Below are positions 33,918-43,660 of a DNA stretch of 55,029 nt, one piece after another. Location: contig JAGXIQ010000004.1 in NCBI GenBank assembly GCA_024635625.1, positions 1-55,029 of the forward strand. Reading direction: 5' to 3'. The notes beneath the pieces were generated by a model that was given only the letters and a program-made list of their open reading frames with translations, searched no databases and was not told the DNA's origin. The stretch's first letter is position 1. The number at the start of each line of letters is the position of its first letter. The position numbers and the translations under genes are program-made. The DNA is from Loktanella sp. (lineage in GTDB: Bacteria; Pseudomonadota; Alphaproteobacteria; Rhodobacterales; Rhodobacteraceae).

Positions 33918-36686
33918 ATGTTCACCCTCGGCCCTATCGCCTTCACCGCGCCTTGGCTTTTGCTTGGACTGATCGCGTTGCCTATCCTGTGGATTCTGCT
34001 GCGCGCCGTACCACCTGCCCCAATCCGCCGACGCTTTCCCGGTGTGGCCTTGTTGTTGGGCCTAACGGATGCGGAAAGCCAATCTGATCGCACGCCGTGG
34101 TGGCTATTGCTGCTTCGCTTGGCAGCCATCGCCGCGATTATTATCGGCTTTGCAGGACCGGTGCTGAACCCGCAGGCAGCGCGGCCCGGCACCGCCCCAC
34201 TGCTGATCATCGCAGATGGCACTTGGGCCGACGCCCGCGACTGGGAGGCGCGCACCGATCGGATAGCGGCATTACTAGATGACGCTGCACGTTCAGGCCG
34301 TACGGCGGCAGTCGTCACCCTGACGGCTGCTCCTGTCGACGGTCCTGACTTTCAATCGGCAGAGGTGACATCGCAGCGCCTACCCAACCTCTCTCCCGCC
34401 GCGTGGCAGCCCGACGCAGCCACCGTAGGCGTGTTTTCCGAGACGCTGACAGGTCGGTTCGACACATTCTGGCTGTCCGACGGGCTAGCCCGCGACAGCC
34501 GCGCTACGTTGCTGGCTGAATTGGAATCCCACGGCACCGTTACAGTCTTTCAGACGCCGCGCAGCATCGTCGTCCTGCGCCCCGCAAGGTTCGAGGACGG
34601 CAATATCGTCCTCTCTGCTGCACGTACCCCCTCTGGTCCTGCATTAAGCGTACCGGTGCAAGCCATCGGCCTCGATCCCGCCGGGGCAGAGCGTGTGTTG
34701 GCTGCAGTAGATATGAATTTTCCCGCTGGGTCCGACGTTGGCGAAGTCACGCTGTCCTTACCGCCTGAACTGCGCAACCGGATCAGCCGCTTTGCCGTCG
34801 CTGCCACACGGTCGGCCGGGGCCGTCACACTGACAGATGACGCCCTTCGACGTCGAGAAGTCGCCCTGATCGCAGGTGGCGGTGATGCCGAAGGCCTAGA
34901 TCTGCTATCGCCGCTTTACTATTTACGAGAAGCCCTTTCGCCGACTGCAGACCTGATCGATGGCACGCTGGATGATGTTTTATTGGCGAACCCGGATGTC
35001 ATCGTACTCGCGGATGTCGCAAATCTGGCGGCGACCGAACAAGAAGGACTGCTGCAATGGGTCGAAGGCGGCGGCCTGCTGCTGCGCTTTGCCGGTTCAC
35101 GCCTTGCCGCGTCGGACGTCGGCCGCACCACCGAAGATCCGCTGTTGCCAATCCGGTTACGCGCTGGTGGCCGCAACGTCGGCGGCGCGATGAGCTGGGG
35201 CGAGCCTAAGACACTCGCCCCATTTCCCGAAGGATCACCGTTCTTTGGGCTCGCCGTGCCAGACGACGTGACTGTGACGTCGCAGGTCGTCGCACAACCG
35301 GATCCTACCTTGGCTGATCGGTCCATTGCGCAACTTGCCGACGGCACCCCGTTGGTGACGCGCAAGACGTTGGGCGAAGGTCAAATCGTTCTGGTCCATG
35401 TCACCGCCAATGCCGAATGGTCAACGCTGCCGCTATCGGGCCTGTTCGTGCAAATGCTCGAGCGGTTGGCGGTCACTACCCGACCCTCCTCACCCGACGC
35501 CACGGAACTTGACGGTACGATTTGGTTGCCTCAGGCGCAGCTTAGCGCCTTCGGGCAGTTGAATGATGCCACTTCAGAGGCCGGGATTGCGGGCAACGTC
35601 TTGGCGCGAGGTACCGCCGGACCGGACCTGCCGCCGGGCCTTTACGCCAGTGAAGACGCGCGGATTGCCGTCAACGTCGCTGGGCCTGATACGATAATTT
35701 CCACCGCTCAATGGCCTGCCCGCATTGTAGTAGAGGGGCTAGAGATCGCGCGCGAAACTCTCCTGAAGGGCTGGTTGCTTGCTGCAGCACTGGTGCTGCT
35801 GATGTCGGATGTCATCGCGTCGCTTGCCGTTGGCGGACGTCTAAAAGGGCCACGGGCCGATGTCGCCGCAGCGGCACTGCTTGCGCTGCTTGTCGGATTT
35901 TCAACGCACCCAGTCGCCGCGCAAACCGCTGACGATTTTGCCATCGCGGCAACAAGCAACGTCGTGTTAGGTTACGTTATAACAGGCGATACCGAGACTG
36001 ACGAGATATCGGATGCTGGTCTGCGTGGCCTGTCCGACACACTCTACCGTCGCACATCTATCGAGCCCGCAGCCCCAATGGCGGTCGATCTGGAAACCGA
36101 TGAACTGGCGTTCTTTCCGTTTCTTTACTGGCCGGTCATCGCAAACGCGCCCCTGCCGAGCCGCGACGCCTATGCCAAGCTGAACCGCTACTTGCGGTCC
36201 GGCGGCATGATCCTGTTCGACACTCGTGACGCTGACACAGCTCGTTTTGGATCATCCAGCCCCGAGGGCCGCGCCTTGCAAGCTATTGCCCGCACGCTGG
36301 ACATCCCGCCGCTGGAACCGATCCCAGATGATCATGTCCTGACGCGAACCTTCTACCTGCTGCAGGATTTTCCCGGTAGGACCGACAGCCGCGACGTATG
36401 GGTTGAGGCCTCTGCCCCTGACGCGGAACTGGCCGACGGCATGCCATTTCGCAACCTCAACGACGGCGTGACGCCAGTCGTGATCGGCGGCAATGACTGG
36501 GCACGGGCTTGGGCCATCGACGCGCGAGGTAATGCGATGTTCCCGGTCGGACGCGGTCAAGCAGGCGAGACCCAGCGCGAATACGCCTACCGCTTTGGCG
36601 TGAACCTGATCATGCATGTGCTGACGGGCAACTATAAGTCGGATCAGGTACATGTGCCGAACCTGCTGGAAAGGTTAGGACAATGA
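33918..36686 (+). CDS. BatA/DUF4159 large membrane protein
   Basis: A 922-residue inner-membrane protein. Residues 1-80 form the BatA-like N-terminus with two helices (APWLLLGLIALPILWILL and LLLLRLAAIAAIIIGFAGPV). A periplasmic part with vWA-like and amidotransferase-like folds follows to about 600, including VEGGGLLLRFAGSRLA. A further helix pair is near 615-670 (LLKGWLLAAALVLLMSDVIA, AAAALLALLVGFSTHPVAA). The C-terminal 220 residues are the DUF4159 domain (FFPFLYWPVIANAPLP, YLRSGGMILFDTRDAD). It works with the MoxR and DUF58 proteins, probably in an envelope-stress or assembly complex, but the exact role is unknown. Confidence 0.85.
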   Translation: MFTLGPIAFTAPWLLLGLIALPILWILLRAVPPAPIRRRFPGVALLLGLTDAESQSDRTPWWLLLLRLAAIAAIIIGFAGPVLNPQAARPGTAPLLIIADGTWADARDWEARTDRIAALLDDAARSGRTAAVVTLTAAPVDGPDFQSAEVTSQRLPNLSPAAWQPDAATVGVFSETLTGRFDTFWLSDGLARDSRATLLAELESHGTVTVFQTPRSIVVLRPARFEDGNIVLSAARTPSGPALSVPVQAIGLDPAGAERVLAAVDMNFPAGSDVGEVTLSLPPELRNRISRFAVAATRSAGAVTLTDDALRRREVALIAGGGDAEGLDLLSPLYYLREALSPTADLIDGTLDDVLLANPDVIVLADVANLAATEQEGLLQWVEGGGLLLRFAGSRLAASDVGRTTEDPLLPIRLRAGGRNVGGAMSWGEPKTLAPFPEGSPFFGLAVPDDVTVTSQVVAQPDPTLADRSIAQLADGTPLVTRKTLGEGQIVLVHVTANAEWSTLPLSGLFVQMLERLAVTTRPSSPDATELDGTIWLPQAQLSAFGQLNDATSEAGIAGNVLARGTAGPDLPPGLYASEDARIAVNVAGPDTIISTAQWPARIVVEGLEIARETLLKGWLLAAALVLLMSDVIASLAVGGRLKGPRADVAAAALLALLVGFSTHPVAAQTADDFAIAATSNVVLGYVITGDTETDEISDAGLRGLSDTLYRRTSIEPAAPMAVDLETDELAFFPFLYWPVIANAPLPSRDAYAKLNRYLRSGGMILFDTRDADTARFGSSSPEGRALQAIARTLDIPPLEPIPDDHVLTRTFYLLQDFPGRTDSRDVWVEASAPDAELADGMPFRNLNDGVTPVVIGGNDWARAWAIDARGNAMFPVGRGQAGETQREYAYRFGVNLIMHVLTGNYKSDQVHVPNLLERLGQ

Positions 36687-36717
36687 CCGAACGTCGCGCA
36701 GTCTGCGCCGCCTGTTT

Positions 36718-36758
36718 GCCTCCGGCGGGGATATTTAGAACGAGAAGAAGTCGGAGGA
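36718..36758 (+). repeat. Recurrent hairpin-TATTT element, copy 3
   Basis: A hairpin region (CCGCC pairing with GGCGG across TGTTTGCCTCC, just upstream) leads into GGGGATATTTAGAACGAGAA and GAAG, then TCGGAGGA, which is the ribosome site of the next gene. Core matches copy 4 at about 19 of 24 positions. Confidence 0.55.
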
Positions 36759-36765
36759 CTGCGCT

Positions 36766-38847
36766 GTGACCGGGACAATCGTTCTTGATCCACTGCTGCC
36801 GCTAGTCGCGATCTATATCGTCGGCGCCCTGGTCGTCATAAGTGTCACCTTGGCCATCTGGCGACGGCTGCAGGGATGGTGGCTGCGCGGTTTCGCGGGT
36901 CTGGCATTGCTCGCCGCCTTGCTGAACCCCGCCGTTCAGCAAGAAGACCGCGAGGCCCTGTCCGATATTGTGGTGCTTGTCGTCGATGAATCTGCCAGCC
37001 AACGGATAAGCGACCGCGCCGCCCAGACCGAGGCCGCGATTGACAACGTCCGGGCAGAGGTCGCGCGTCTGGATAATACCGACCTTCGCGTCGTGACCGT
37101 TGGTGACGCAGAGGGCGACGGCGGCACGCAACTGATGACCGGCCTGTCCGACGCGCTGGCCGAAGAACCGCAGGGCCGGATCGCCGGTGTCATCCTGCTG
37201 ACAGACGGCCGCCTGCACGATTTGGAACGCACGCCTGCCCTGCCGGCACCTCTGCACGCTCTACTGACTGGGCGGCCAGATGATTGGGACCGACGGCTTG
37301 TCGTGTCTAAGGCACCTGCCTTTGCCATCTTGGGCGAACCCGTAACCCTGACCCTGCGGATAGAGGATCAAGGCGCCGCGCCTATAGGTGACGCCTTCGT
37401 ACCGCTGACGATCAGCATTGATGGTGACACGCCAATGGCGTTCGACGTACCGATAGGACAGGATATAGACCTGCCCGTCGACCTGCCCCACGGCGGCATG
37501 AACGTGCTGCAATTTAACACACCCGCCGTGGACGGAGAGTTGACGCCCCGCAACAATGCTGCCGTCGTACAGATCAACGGCGTGCGCGATCGTTTGCGCG
37601 TGCTGCTTGTCAGCGGAGAGCCGCATGCAGGAGAGCGGACTTGGCGTAACCTACTAAAAGCCGACGCTTCTGTCGATTTAGTGCATTTCACCATTCTGCG
37701 CCCTCCGGAAAAGCAGGACGGAGTACCGGTGGACGAACTATCGCTGATCGCCTTCCCTACCCGCGAATTGTTCATGGAGAAAATCGAAGATTTCGACCTG
37801 ATCATCTTTGACCGCTACCGGAGGCGCGGGATCCTTCCGTCGCTGTATTTAGAAAACATCGCGAATTACGTAATGAAGGGTGGCGCCGTATTGGTGTCGT
37901 CTGGCCCCGAATATGGCAGCGCCGAAAGCATCTTTCGCTCTCCTCTTGAGTCAGTCCTACCAGGTTCACCAACAGCGCGGGTTTTTGAACAAGGCTATAT
38001 CCCGCAAGTCAGCGACCTTGGCGAACGGCACCCCGTGACCGAAGGGTTAGAGGCCATGTCGCCATCGCCGGCAGAGGGCGAAGGCCCCGGCTGGGGTCGC
38101 TGGTTCCGACTTGTCGACACGACCACTGCCGAGGGCGCAGAGGTACTGATGACGGGCCTTGATGATCGGCCACTGCTGACCTTGAACCGTGTCGGCGAAG
38201 GCCGCGTGGCTCTGCTGTCGTCCGACCAAAGCTGGTTGTGGGATCGCGGCTATGAGGGCGGCGGGCCACAGGCGGAGCTGCTACGTCGCCTAGCACACTG
38301 GATGATGAAAGAGCCCGAATTAGAAGAAGAGGCCCTGTGGGTCGAACCCACCGGACAAACTATGCGCATCATCCGCCGCACGTTGGACGAAACGACGCCC
38401 GATGTAACCGTCACCAACCCGGACGGCGAGGACGTAACCTTGACATTGGAAGAGGTCAGTCCGGGCCGGTTCGAAACCTTGTACGGTGCCCCTGATGTTG
38501 GCCTGTATCGCCTGACTGACGGCACGCTTGATAGCGTCATTGCACTGGGACCAGCGGCACCGAAAGAGTTCGAGCAGACCATTGCGAGTGGCGAACTTCT
38601 GGCGCCGAACGTCGAGGGGACACGGGGCGGGATCGTGCGAGTCTCTGACGGTGAAATCGACCTGCGTAGCGTGCGCGAAGGGCGACCAGCCGCAGGACGC
38701 GGTTGGCTGGGGATCACACCACGCGGCGCCTATCGTACGGCAGCAATCAGCGTCACGCCGGTTCTGCCCGCATGGGCATTTTTACTGATCGCCTCATTGC
38801 TGACAATCGCGGCGTGGCTGCGCGAAGGACGCGGGCGGCGCAGCTAG
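36766..38847 (+). CDS. Amidotransferase-like membrane protein of the MoxR operon
   Basis: A 693-residue protein with two N-terminal helices (LLPLVAIYIVGALVVISVTL; LRGFAGLALLAALLNPA), a large periplasmic part and a C-terminal helix (AWAFLLIASLLTIAAWL). The first periplasmic region looks like a vWA fold (DIVVLVVDESASQRISDRA, with DESAS fitting the metal-site motif); the second is a class I amidotransferase-like fold with LIIFDRYRRRGILP and GGAVLVSSGPEYGS, lacking an evident catalytic Cys. GTG start follows TCGGAGGA. It completes the MoxR-DUF58-BatA-type operon. Confidence 0.82.
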   Translation: MTGTIVLDPLLPLVAIYIVGALVVISVTLAIWRRLQGWWLRGFAGLALLAALLNPAVQQEDREALSDIVVLVVDESASQRISDRAAQTEAAIDNVRAEVARLDNTDLRVVTVGDAEGDGGTQLMTGLSDALAEEPQGRIAGVILLTDGRLHDLERTPALPAPLHALLTGRPDDWDRRLVVSKAPAFAILGEPVTLTLRIEDQGAAPIGDAFVPLTISIDGDTPMAFDVPIGQDIDLPVDLPHGGMNVLQFNTPAVDGELTPRNNAAVVQINGVRDRLRVLLVSGEPHAGERTWRNLLKADASVDLVHFTILRPPEKQDGVPVDELSLIAFPTRELFMEKIEDFDLIIFDRYRRRGILPSLYLENIANYVMKGGAVLVSSGPEYGSAESIFRSPLESVLPGSPTARVFEQGYIPQVSDLGERHPVTEGLEAMSPSPAEGEGPGWGRWFRLVDTTTAEGAEVLMTGLDDRPLLTLNRVGEGRVALLSSDQSWLWDRGYEGGGPQAELLRRLAHWMMKEPELEEEALWVEPTGQTMRIIRRTLDETTPDVTVTNPDGEDVTLTLEEVSPGRFETLYGAPDVGLYRLTDGTLDSVIALGPAAPKEFEQTIASGELLAPNVEGTRGGIVRVSDGEIDLRSVREGRPAAGRGWLGITPRGAYRTAAISVTPVLPAWAFLLIASLLTIAAWLREGRGRRS

Positions 38848-39542
38848 ACGACCTCTCCCAGCAGGATGCGCCGGGGGAGGGAGGCGAATTCGCGGCTCCA
38901 AATCGTCCAGCCGACGATTATGGTGGCGACGATCATGGCCCATGCACCGATCAGCCAAGCCAATGCACCCAGCGCGAAATACATTGCCCGCAGCCCGCGG
39001 TTGAAGTTCATCGCAGCCCGGACATTCAACTCTCCTGCTTGTGCGGCGAGCGGGTATGCGTCGGGGTGGTCGGGGTCTTGTGGTACGGCCGCCATAAGTA
39101 CCGCGCAATATCCAAAAACCCGGTTTGACCAGACGAATTTCAGGAATGCGGTGACCAGAAACAGTGTGACCAGTCCCAACTTGATCTGCCAAATAAGGGT
39201 TGGAGTTTCGGTCAGCATCACCTCTGATGCCACGCCCTGCAAAGGGTCGGTATTCCCCATAAGTGCAAGTACGCCGCCAATCGCAAAGATGCTAGTAGAC
39301 GCAAAAAACGATGTTCCCTGCCGCAGGCTGGAAAGAATTTGGCTGTCGAAAATGCGTGGATCGCGTGTGACGAAGACCTTCATCCAGTCGCGTCTGCGTT
39401 GCGCCACGAGCACGGTCACAGACGGGCGGCGTGCGGTGGGATGTTCGATGACCCAACCCAGTATCAGCCAGAGGCCCACGATGAGTGCCAACGCGACAAG
39501 GTCAAGAGCGCCCAGCGCAGCGAAGTGATCTATTGGTGTCAT
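38844..39542 (-). CDS. DUF599 family membrane protein
   Basis: A 232-residue integral membrane protein with four to five helices (LDLVALALIVGLWLILGWVI; FFASTSIFAIGGVLALM; IKLGLVTLFLVTAFLKFVW; the C-terminal ALGALAWLIGAWAMIVATII). Internal WMKVFVTRDPRIFDSQ and NFNRGLRAMYFALG fit the DUF599 family of unknown function. It overlaps the end of the preceding gene tail to tail by four bases and is divergent from glcD. Confidence 0.85.
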   Translation of the reverse strand: MTPIDHFAALGALDLVALALIVGLWLILGWVIEHPTARRPSVTVLVAQRRRDWMKVFVTRDPRIFDSQILSSLRQGTSFFASTSIFAIGGVLALMGNTDPLQGVASEVMLTETPTLIWQIKLGLVTLFLVTAFLKFVWSNRVFGYCAVLMAAVPQDPDHPDAYPLAAQAGELNVRAAMNFNRGLRAMYFALGALAWLIGAWAMIVATIIVGWTIWSREFASLPRRILLGEVV

Positions 39543-39624
39543 AACTTTGACGTAGCATGCCCAGCGCAGCTTGCCATCCAGCCGAATTGGTTATAATATC
39601 TTACCAATCCACGGAGGTGCCACC

Positions 39625-41058
39625 ATGCAGATGCCGCAGCCTAGCAATCGCGTTCTTGCGTTGAAGTCACAGCTTGCCGACCGTTTACGGCAGGTTCTAC
39701 CAAAGGACGCTGTGATTTCGGACCTTGCCGAAACACGCGCCTATGAATGTGACGGGCTGTCCGCCTATCGTTGCCCGCCGATGCTGGCGGTTTTGCCTGC
39801 CTCTACTCAAGAAGTTTCTGACGTTTTGCGCATTTGCCACGAGATGGGCGTTCCCGTCGTGCCGCGTGGGTCGGGGACGTCACTTGCGGGTGGCGCTATG
39901 CCGACCTCGGACTGCGTTATTCTTGGCGTGGCGCGTCTGAACGCTGTGCTGGAAACGGACTATGCAGATCGGATTATCCGTGTGCAGACCGGCCGTACGA
40001 ACCTAAGCGTTACGGGTGCTGTCGAAGCGGAGGGGTTCTTTTACGCCCCCGATCCTTCGTCGCAGCTTGCCTGCGCAATTGCTGGGAATATCGCGATGAA
40101 CTCTGGCGGGGCACATTGCTTGAAGTACGGTGTGACGACAAACAATCTGCTTGGCGTCAAGATGGTGATGATGGACGGCACCGTAGTCGAAATTGGTGGC
40201 GGGCATCTGGATGCACCGGGCCTTGATCTACTGGGCGTGATTTGCGGTAGTGAAGGGCAACTTGGCGTCGTGACAGAAGCGACCCTTAGAATTTTACATA
40301 AACCGGAAGGCGCGCGTCCCGTTTTAATCGGTTTTAATGGCAATGCTGTCGCCGGTGCGTGTGTGTCTGATATCATCAAAGCAGGCGTGCTGCCGGTCGC
40401 CATCGAATTCATGGACCGCCCTTGCATCGAAGCGTGCGAAGCCTTTGCCCATGCAGGCTATCCTGATTGCGAGGCGCTTTTGATCGTCGAGGTCGAAGGA
40501 TCGGATGCAGAAATTGACCACCAACTGGCCTTAATCGGAGAGATCGCGGCCCGACATAACCCCGTAGAAGTACGCGAGGCGCGCGATGCAGACGAAGCTG
40601 CCCGCATCTGGCTGGGCCGAAAGTCGGCTTTTGGTGCGATGGGACAAATCAACGACTATATGTGTCTGGATGGGACGATTCCGGTGACGGAATTGCCCAA
40701 TGTCCTGGACCGTATCCGCCAGATGTCGGCGGAATACGGGCTGGACGTGGCGAATGTGTTTCATGCCGGTGATGGCAACATGCACCCGCTGATCCTGTAT
40801 AACGCCAATACGCCCGGTGATCTGGAACGATGCGAGGCTTTTGGCGCAGCAATTTTGAAGCTGTGTGTCGAAGTCGGCGGGTGCCTGACTGGTGAACACG
40901 GCGTGGGGATTGAAAAGCGCGATTTAATGCATGTGCAATTCAATGCCGCAGATTTGGACGCGCAAATGTCCGTGAAGGACGTTTTCGACCCCGGTTGGCT
41001 GCTGAACCCAGCAAAGGTGTTTCCATTGGATGCCAGCGCGGGACACAGGGCCGCGTGA
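39625..41058 (+). CDS. glcD: Glycolate oxidase subunit GlcD
   Basis: A 477-residue FAD-linked oxidase subunit. The PCMH FAD-binding domain is marked by VPVVPRGSGTSLAGGAMP (about residues 77-94) and CAIAGNIAMNSGGAHCLKYG; the C-terminal cap has VFHAGDGNMHPLIL and GGCLTGEHGVGIEKRD. With GlcE and GlcF it oxidises glycolate to glyoxylate and passes electrons to the respiratory chain. ATG at 39625 with GGAGG upstream replaces an earlier frame start at 39571. First gene of glcDEF. Confidence 0.93.
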   Translation: MQMPQPSNRVLALKSQLADRLRQVLPKDAVISDLAETRAYECDGLSAYRCPPMLAVLPASTQEVSDVLRICHEMGVPVVPRGSGTSLAGGAMPTSDCVILGVARLNAVLETDYADRIIRVQTGRTNLSVTGAVEAEGFFYAPDPSSQLACAIAGNIAMNSGGAHCLKYGVTTNNLLGVKMVMMDGTVVEIGGGHLDAPGLDLLGVICGSEGQLGVVTEATLRILHKPEGARPVLIGFNGNAVAGACVSDIIKAGVLPVAIEFMDRPCIEACEAFAHAGYPDCEALLIVEVEGSDAEIDHQLALIGEIAARHNPVEVREARDADEAARIWLGRKSAFGAMGQINDYMCLDGTIPVTELPNVLDRIRQMSAEYGLDVANVFHAGDGNMHPLILYNANTPGDLERCEAFGAAILKLCVEVGGCLTGEHGVGIEKRDLMHVQFNAADLDAQMSVKDVFDPGWLLNPAKVFPLDASAGHRAA

Positions 41059-41062
41059 TGCC

Positions 41063-41115
41063 GTGGGGGCCTGCCCCCACACCCCCGGGATATTTTCGAC
41101 GACAAGAAGGGCAGG
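41063..41115 (+). repeat. Recurrent hairpin-TATTT element, copy 4
   Basis: A perfect hairpin GTGGGGGCctGCCCCCAC (41063-41080) is followed by CCCGGGATATTTTCGACGAC and AAGAAGGGCAGG, just before the glcE start. The hairpin plus TATTTT could work as an intrinsic terminator or attenuator between glcD and glcE. Confidence 0.55.
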
Positions 41116-41121
41116 CTCTGC

Positions 41122-42204
41122 ATGACGCCAACGCGCGAAGATGAACTGAGCGAAATCATCCGTGATGCCTCTGGCCCACTCGCGGTGCGCGGCGGCGGGA
41201 CACGTGGCATAAATCTGGCAGGAGGTGACCTGTCGACCCGCGGGTTGACCGGTATTACGCTTTACGAGCCGGGCGCACTAACGCTCGTGGTGAAGGCTGG
41301 TACGCCGCTTGTAGAGGTCGAGACGGCATTAGCCGCCGAACGTCAGCGTCTGGCGTTCGAGCCACAAGATTTACGCACGCTACTAGGTACCGACGGCGCG
41401 TCAACGATTGGCGGGGTTGTTGCCACAAATGCCAGTGGTCCGCGGCGCATTCAGGTGGGCGCGTGCCGCGATCATCTGCTTGGTGTGCGGTTTGTTGATG
41501 GCGCCGGAAATATCATCAAGAACGGCGGCCGGGTGATGAAAAACGTGACTGGCTACGATCTGGTCAAGTTATTGGCGGGCTCTTACGGAACGCTTGGTGT
41601 GCTGACAGAGGTCAGCCTAAAAGTACTGCCGTTGCCGCAGCATGAAGCAACGTTGACTATAACTGGTCTGGACGAGACGCAGGCCGTTGCCGCAATGTCG
41701 GCGGCACTTGGGTCGCCTTACGATATCACCGGGGCCGCGTTTACAGAAGGCCGGGTCATGATCCGGCTTGAGGGATTCACCGAATCCGTCGCGTATCGTG
41801 CCGAAAAGCTGGCAAAAGATTTAGGTCATTTTGGCAAGGTAGAGATCGGTCCAGCTGACTGGCAGGACGTCCGCGACGTAGCGGCTTTTGCCAAGCAGGT
41901 CGGTGACGTATGGCGCGTGTCCATCCGGCCATCGGCACTTATCGAAACTTTAGCGGCTCTGCGCGCCGATGGCCCTGTCCAGATTGTAACCGATTGGGGC
42001 GGCGGGCTGGTTTGGGTGCTGTGCGATGAGGGGCGCGATTTGCGTCTGTCACTTCTTACAGGTCATGCCACGCGCGTGCGCGGTACGCCAAATGGTGACG
42101 CCCCCCGGTTTCAGCCGGAGGCAGCGCCGGTCGCGGCACTTAGCGCAGGATTACGCCAGCGCTTCGATCCACGCGGTATCCTCAACCCCGGAGTCATGGG
42201 CTGA
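41122..42204 (+). CDS. glcE: Glycolate oxidase subunit GlcE
   Basis: A 360-residue FAD-binding subunit shorter than GlcD. It has PLAVRGGGTRGINLAGGDLS for the FAD pyrophosphate loop, LLGTDGASTIGGVVATNASG and VMKNVTGYDLVKLLAGSYGT, all typical of GlcE, and ends with the FDPRGILNPGVMG tail common to the family. Its TGA overlaps the glcF ATG by one base, so the subunits are translated together. Confidence 0.93.
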   Translation: MTPTREDELSEIIRDASGPLAVRGGGTRGINLAGGDLSTRGLTGITLYEPGALTLVVKAGTPLVEVETALAAERQRLAFEPQDLRTLLGTDGASTIGGVVATNASGPRRIQVGACRDHLLGVRFVDGAGNIIKNGGRVMKNVTGYDLVKLLAGSYGTLGVLTEVSLKVLPLPQHEATLTITGLDETQAVAAMSAALGSPYDITGAAFTEGRVMIRLEGFTESVAYRAEKLAKDLGHFGKVEIGPADWQDVRDVAAFAKQVGDVWRVSIRPSALIETLAALRADGPVQIVTDWGGGLVWVLCDEGRDLRLSLLTGHATRVRGTPNGDAPRFQPEAAPVAALSAGLRQRFDPRGILNPGVMG

Positions 42205-43601
42205 TGCAGACGACATTTACCGAACTCCAATTGCGCGATCCAGCGATCCAGAGCAGCAATCAGATCCTACGGGCCTGTGTGCATTGCGGGTTTTGCACCG
42301 CGACCTGCCCTACTTACCAAGTCTTGGGCGATGAACTGGACAGTCCGCGGGGGCGCATCTACCTGATCAAGGACATGCTGGAAAACGAACGTGTGCCGGA
42401 TGCGAAAACCGTTAAGCACATCGACCGATGCCTATCGTGTCTGGCCTGTATGACGACCTGCCCATCTGGCGTGCATTACATGCACTTGGTCGATCATGCG
42501 CGTGCCTATATTAACGAAAACTATCAACGGCCATTTGGCGACCGGGCTTTGCGCTGGGTCTTGGCGCGGGTGTTGCCGTATCCGGGCCGGTTCCGACTGG
42601 CGTTGCTAGGGGCCAAGCTGGCGCGGCCCTTTGCAGGACTGATTCCCGATGCCCGCTTGCGGGCGATGATACAGATGGCGCCAAAGGTGATCCCGCCAGT
42701 CAGCCGAAATGACGATCCGCAGACCTTTGCCGTGGCAGAGCCCACGATGCGTGTCGCGCTGATGACGGGCTGCGCCCAGCGCGCACTGAACACCGATATC
42801 AACGACGCTACGATCCGCCTACTGACGCGGCTGGGCGCAGAAGTTGTGATTCCCGAGGGCCAAGGCTGCTGTGGCGCATTGACCCACCACATGGGTAAAG
42901 AGGACGAAGCTCACGCCAGTGCAGCACGTAACATCCACGCTTGGGTGGCGCAGATGGATGCGGGTGGATTGGATGCGATCGTCGTCAACACCTCTGGCTG
43001 TGGGACAACCGTCAAGGACTATGGACATATGTTCCGCAACACCGACCTCGCGGTAGAGGCGGCGCGCGTTTCCGCTATCGCCAAGGACGTAAGCGAAGTG
43101 CTGTTAGACCTGATGCCAGACGGCTGCGCACATATTGATTTGAACATTGCCAAAAGCAGCATCGCCGGAATCGACGCCACACGTCTGCCGTCAGAGCCTA
43201 CCAAAGCTGACGGAACTGGGTTGCGAGTAGCCTATCATGCGGCCTGTTCTTTACAGCATGGGCAAAAGATCAAATCCGCCCCGAAGGATTTGCTAAAACG
43301 TGCGGGCTTTACCGTACTGGAACCTGCTGACAGCCACCTTTGCTGTGGGTCGGCCGGTACTTATAATCTGATGCAGCCCGAAATATCTGGTCAACTTAAG
43401 GCTCGCAAGGTCGCCACCCTGAGGGCGTTGAAGCCGCAGGTGATCGCGGCGGGTAATATAGGATGCATGATGCAGATCGGTACGGATGCAGGCGTGCCGA
43501 TCGTGCATACGGTCGAGCTGCTTGATTGGGCAACAGGCGGGCCACAGCCGCCTGCATTCAGCCGCGATATAACGCAACCGCAGGTGCCCGTGCTGCGCTG
43601 A
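42204..43601 (+). CDS. glcF: Glycolate oxidase iron-sulfur subunit GlcF
   Basis: A 465-residue subunit with two [4Fe-4S] ferredoxin-type motifs, CVHCGFCTATCPTY (about residues 27-40) and CLSCLACMTTCPSG (about 78-91), and two CCG/cysteine-rich domains (GCCGALTHHMG, CCGSAGTYNLMQPE) that bind further cofactors. It transfers electrons from the GlcDE flavins to quinone. Last gene of glcDEF. No glc regulator or malate synthase lies nearby. Confidence 0.94.
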   Translation: MQTTFTELQLRDPAIQSSNQILRACVHCGFCTATCPTYQVLGDELDSPRGRIYLIKDMLENERVPDAKTVKHIDRCLSCLACMTTCPSGVHYMHLVDHARAYINENYQRPFGDRALRWVLARVLPYPGRFRLALLGAKLARPFAGLIPDARLRAMIQMAPKVIPPVSRNDDPQTFAVAEPTMRVALMTGCAQRALNTDINDATIRLLTRLGAEVVIPEGQGCCGALTHHMGKEDEAHASAARNIHAWVAQMDAGGLDAIVVNTSGCGTTVKDYGHMFRNTDLAVEAARVSAIAKDVSEVLLDLMPDGCAHIDLNIAKSSIAGIDATRLPSEPTKADGTGLRVAYHAACSLQHGQKIKSAPKDLLKRAGFTVLEPADSHLCCGSAGTYNLMQPEISGQLKARKVATLRALKPQVIAAGNIGCMMQIGTDAGVPIVHTVELLDWATGGPQPPAFSRDITQPQVPVLR

Positions 43602-43660
43602 CATGCCATAGTGACGCCGCATCTGCATGACAAACTGGTGCGACATCATGAAAGCGGACC

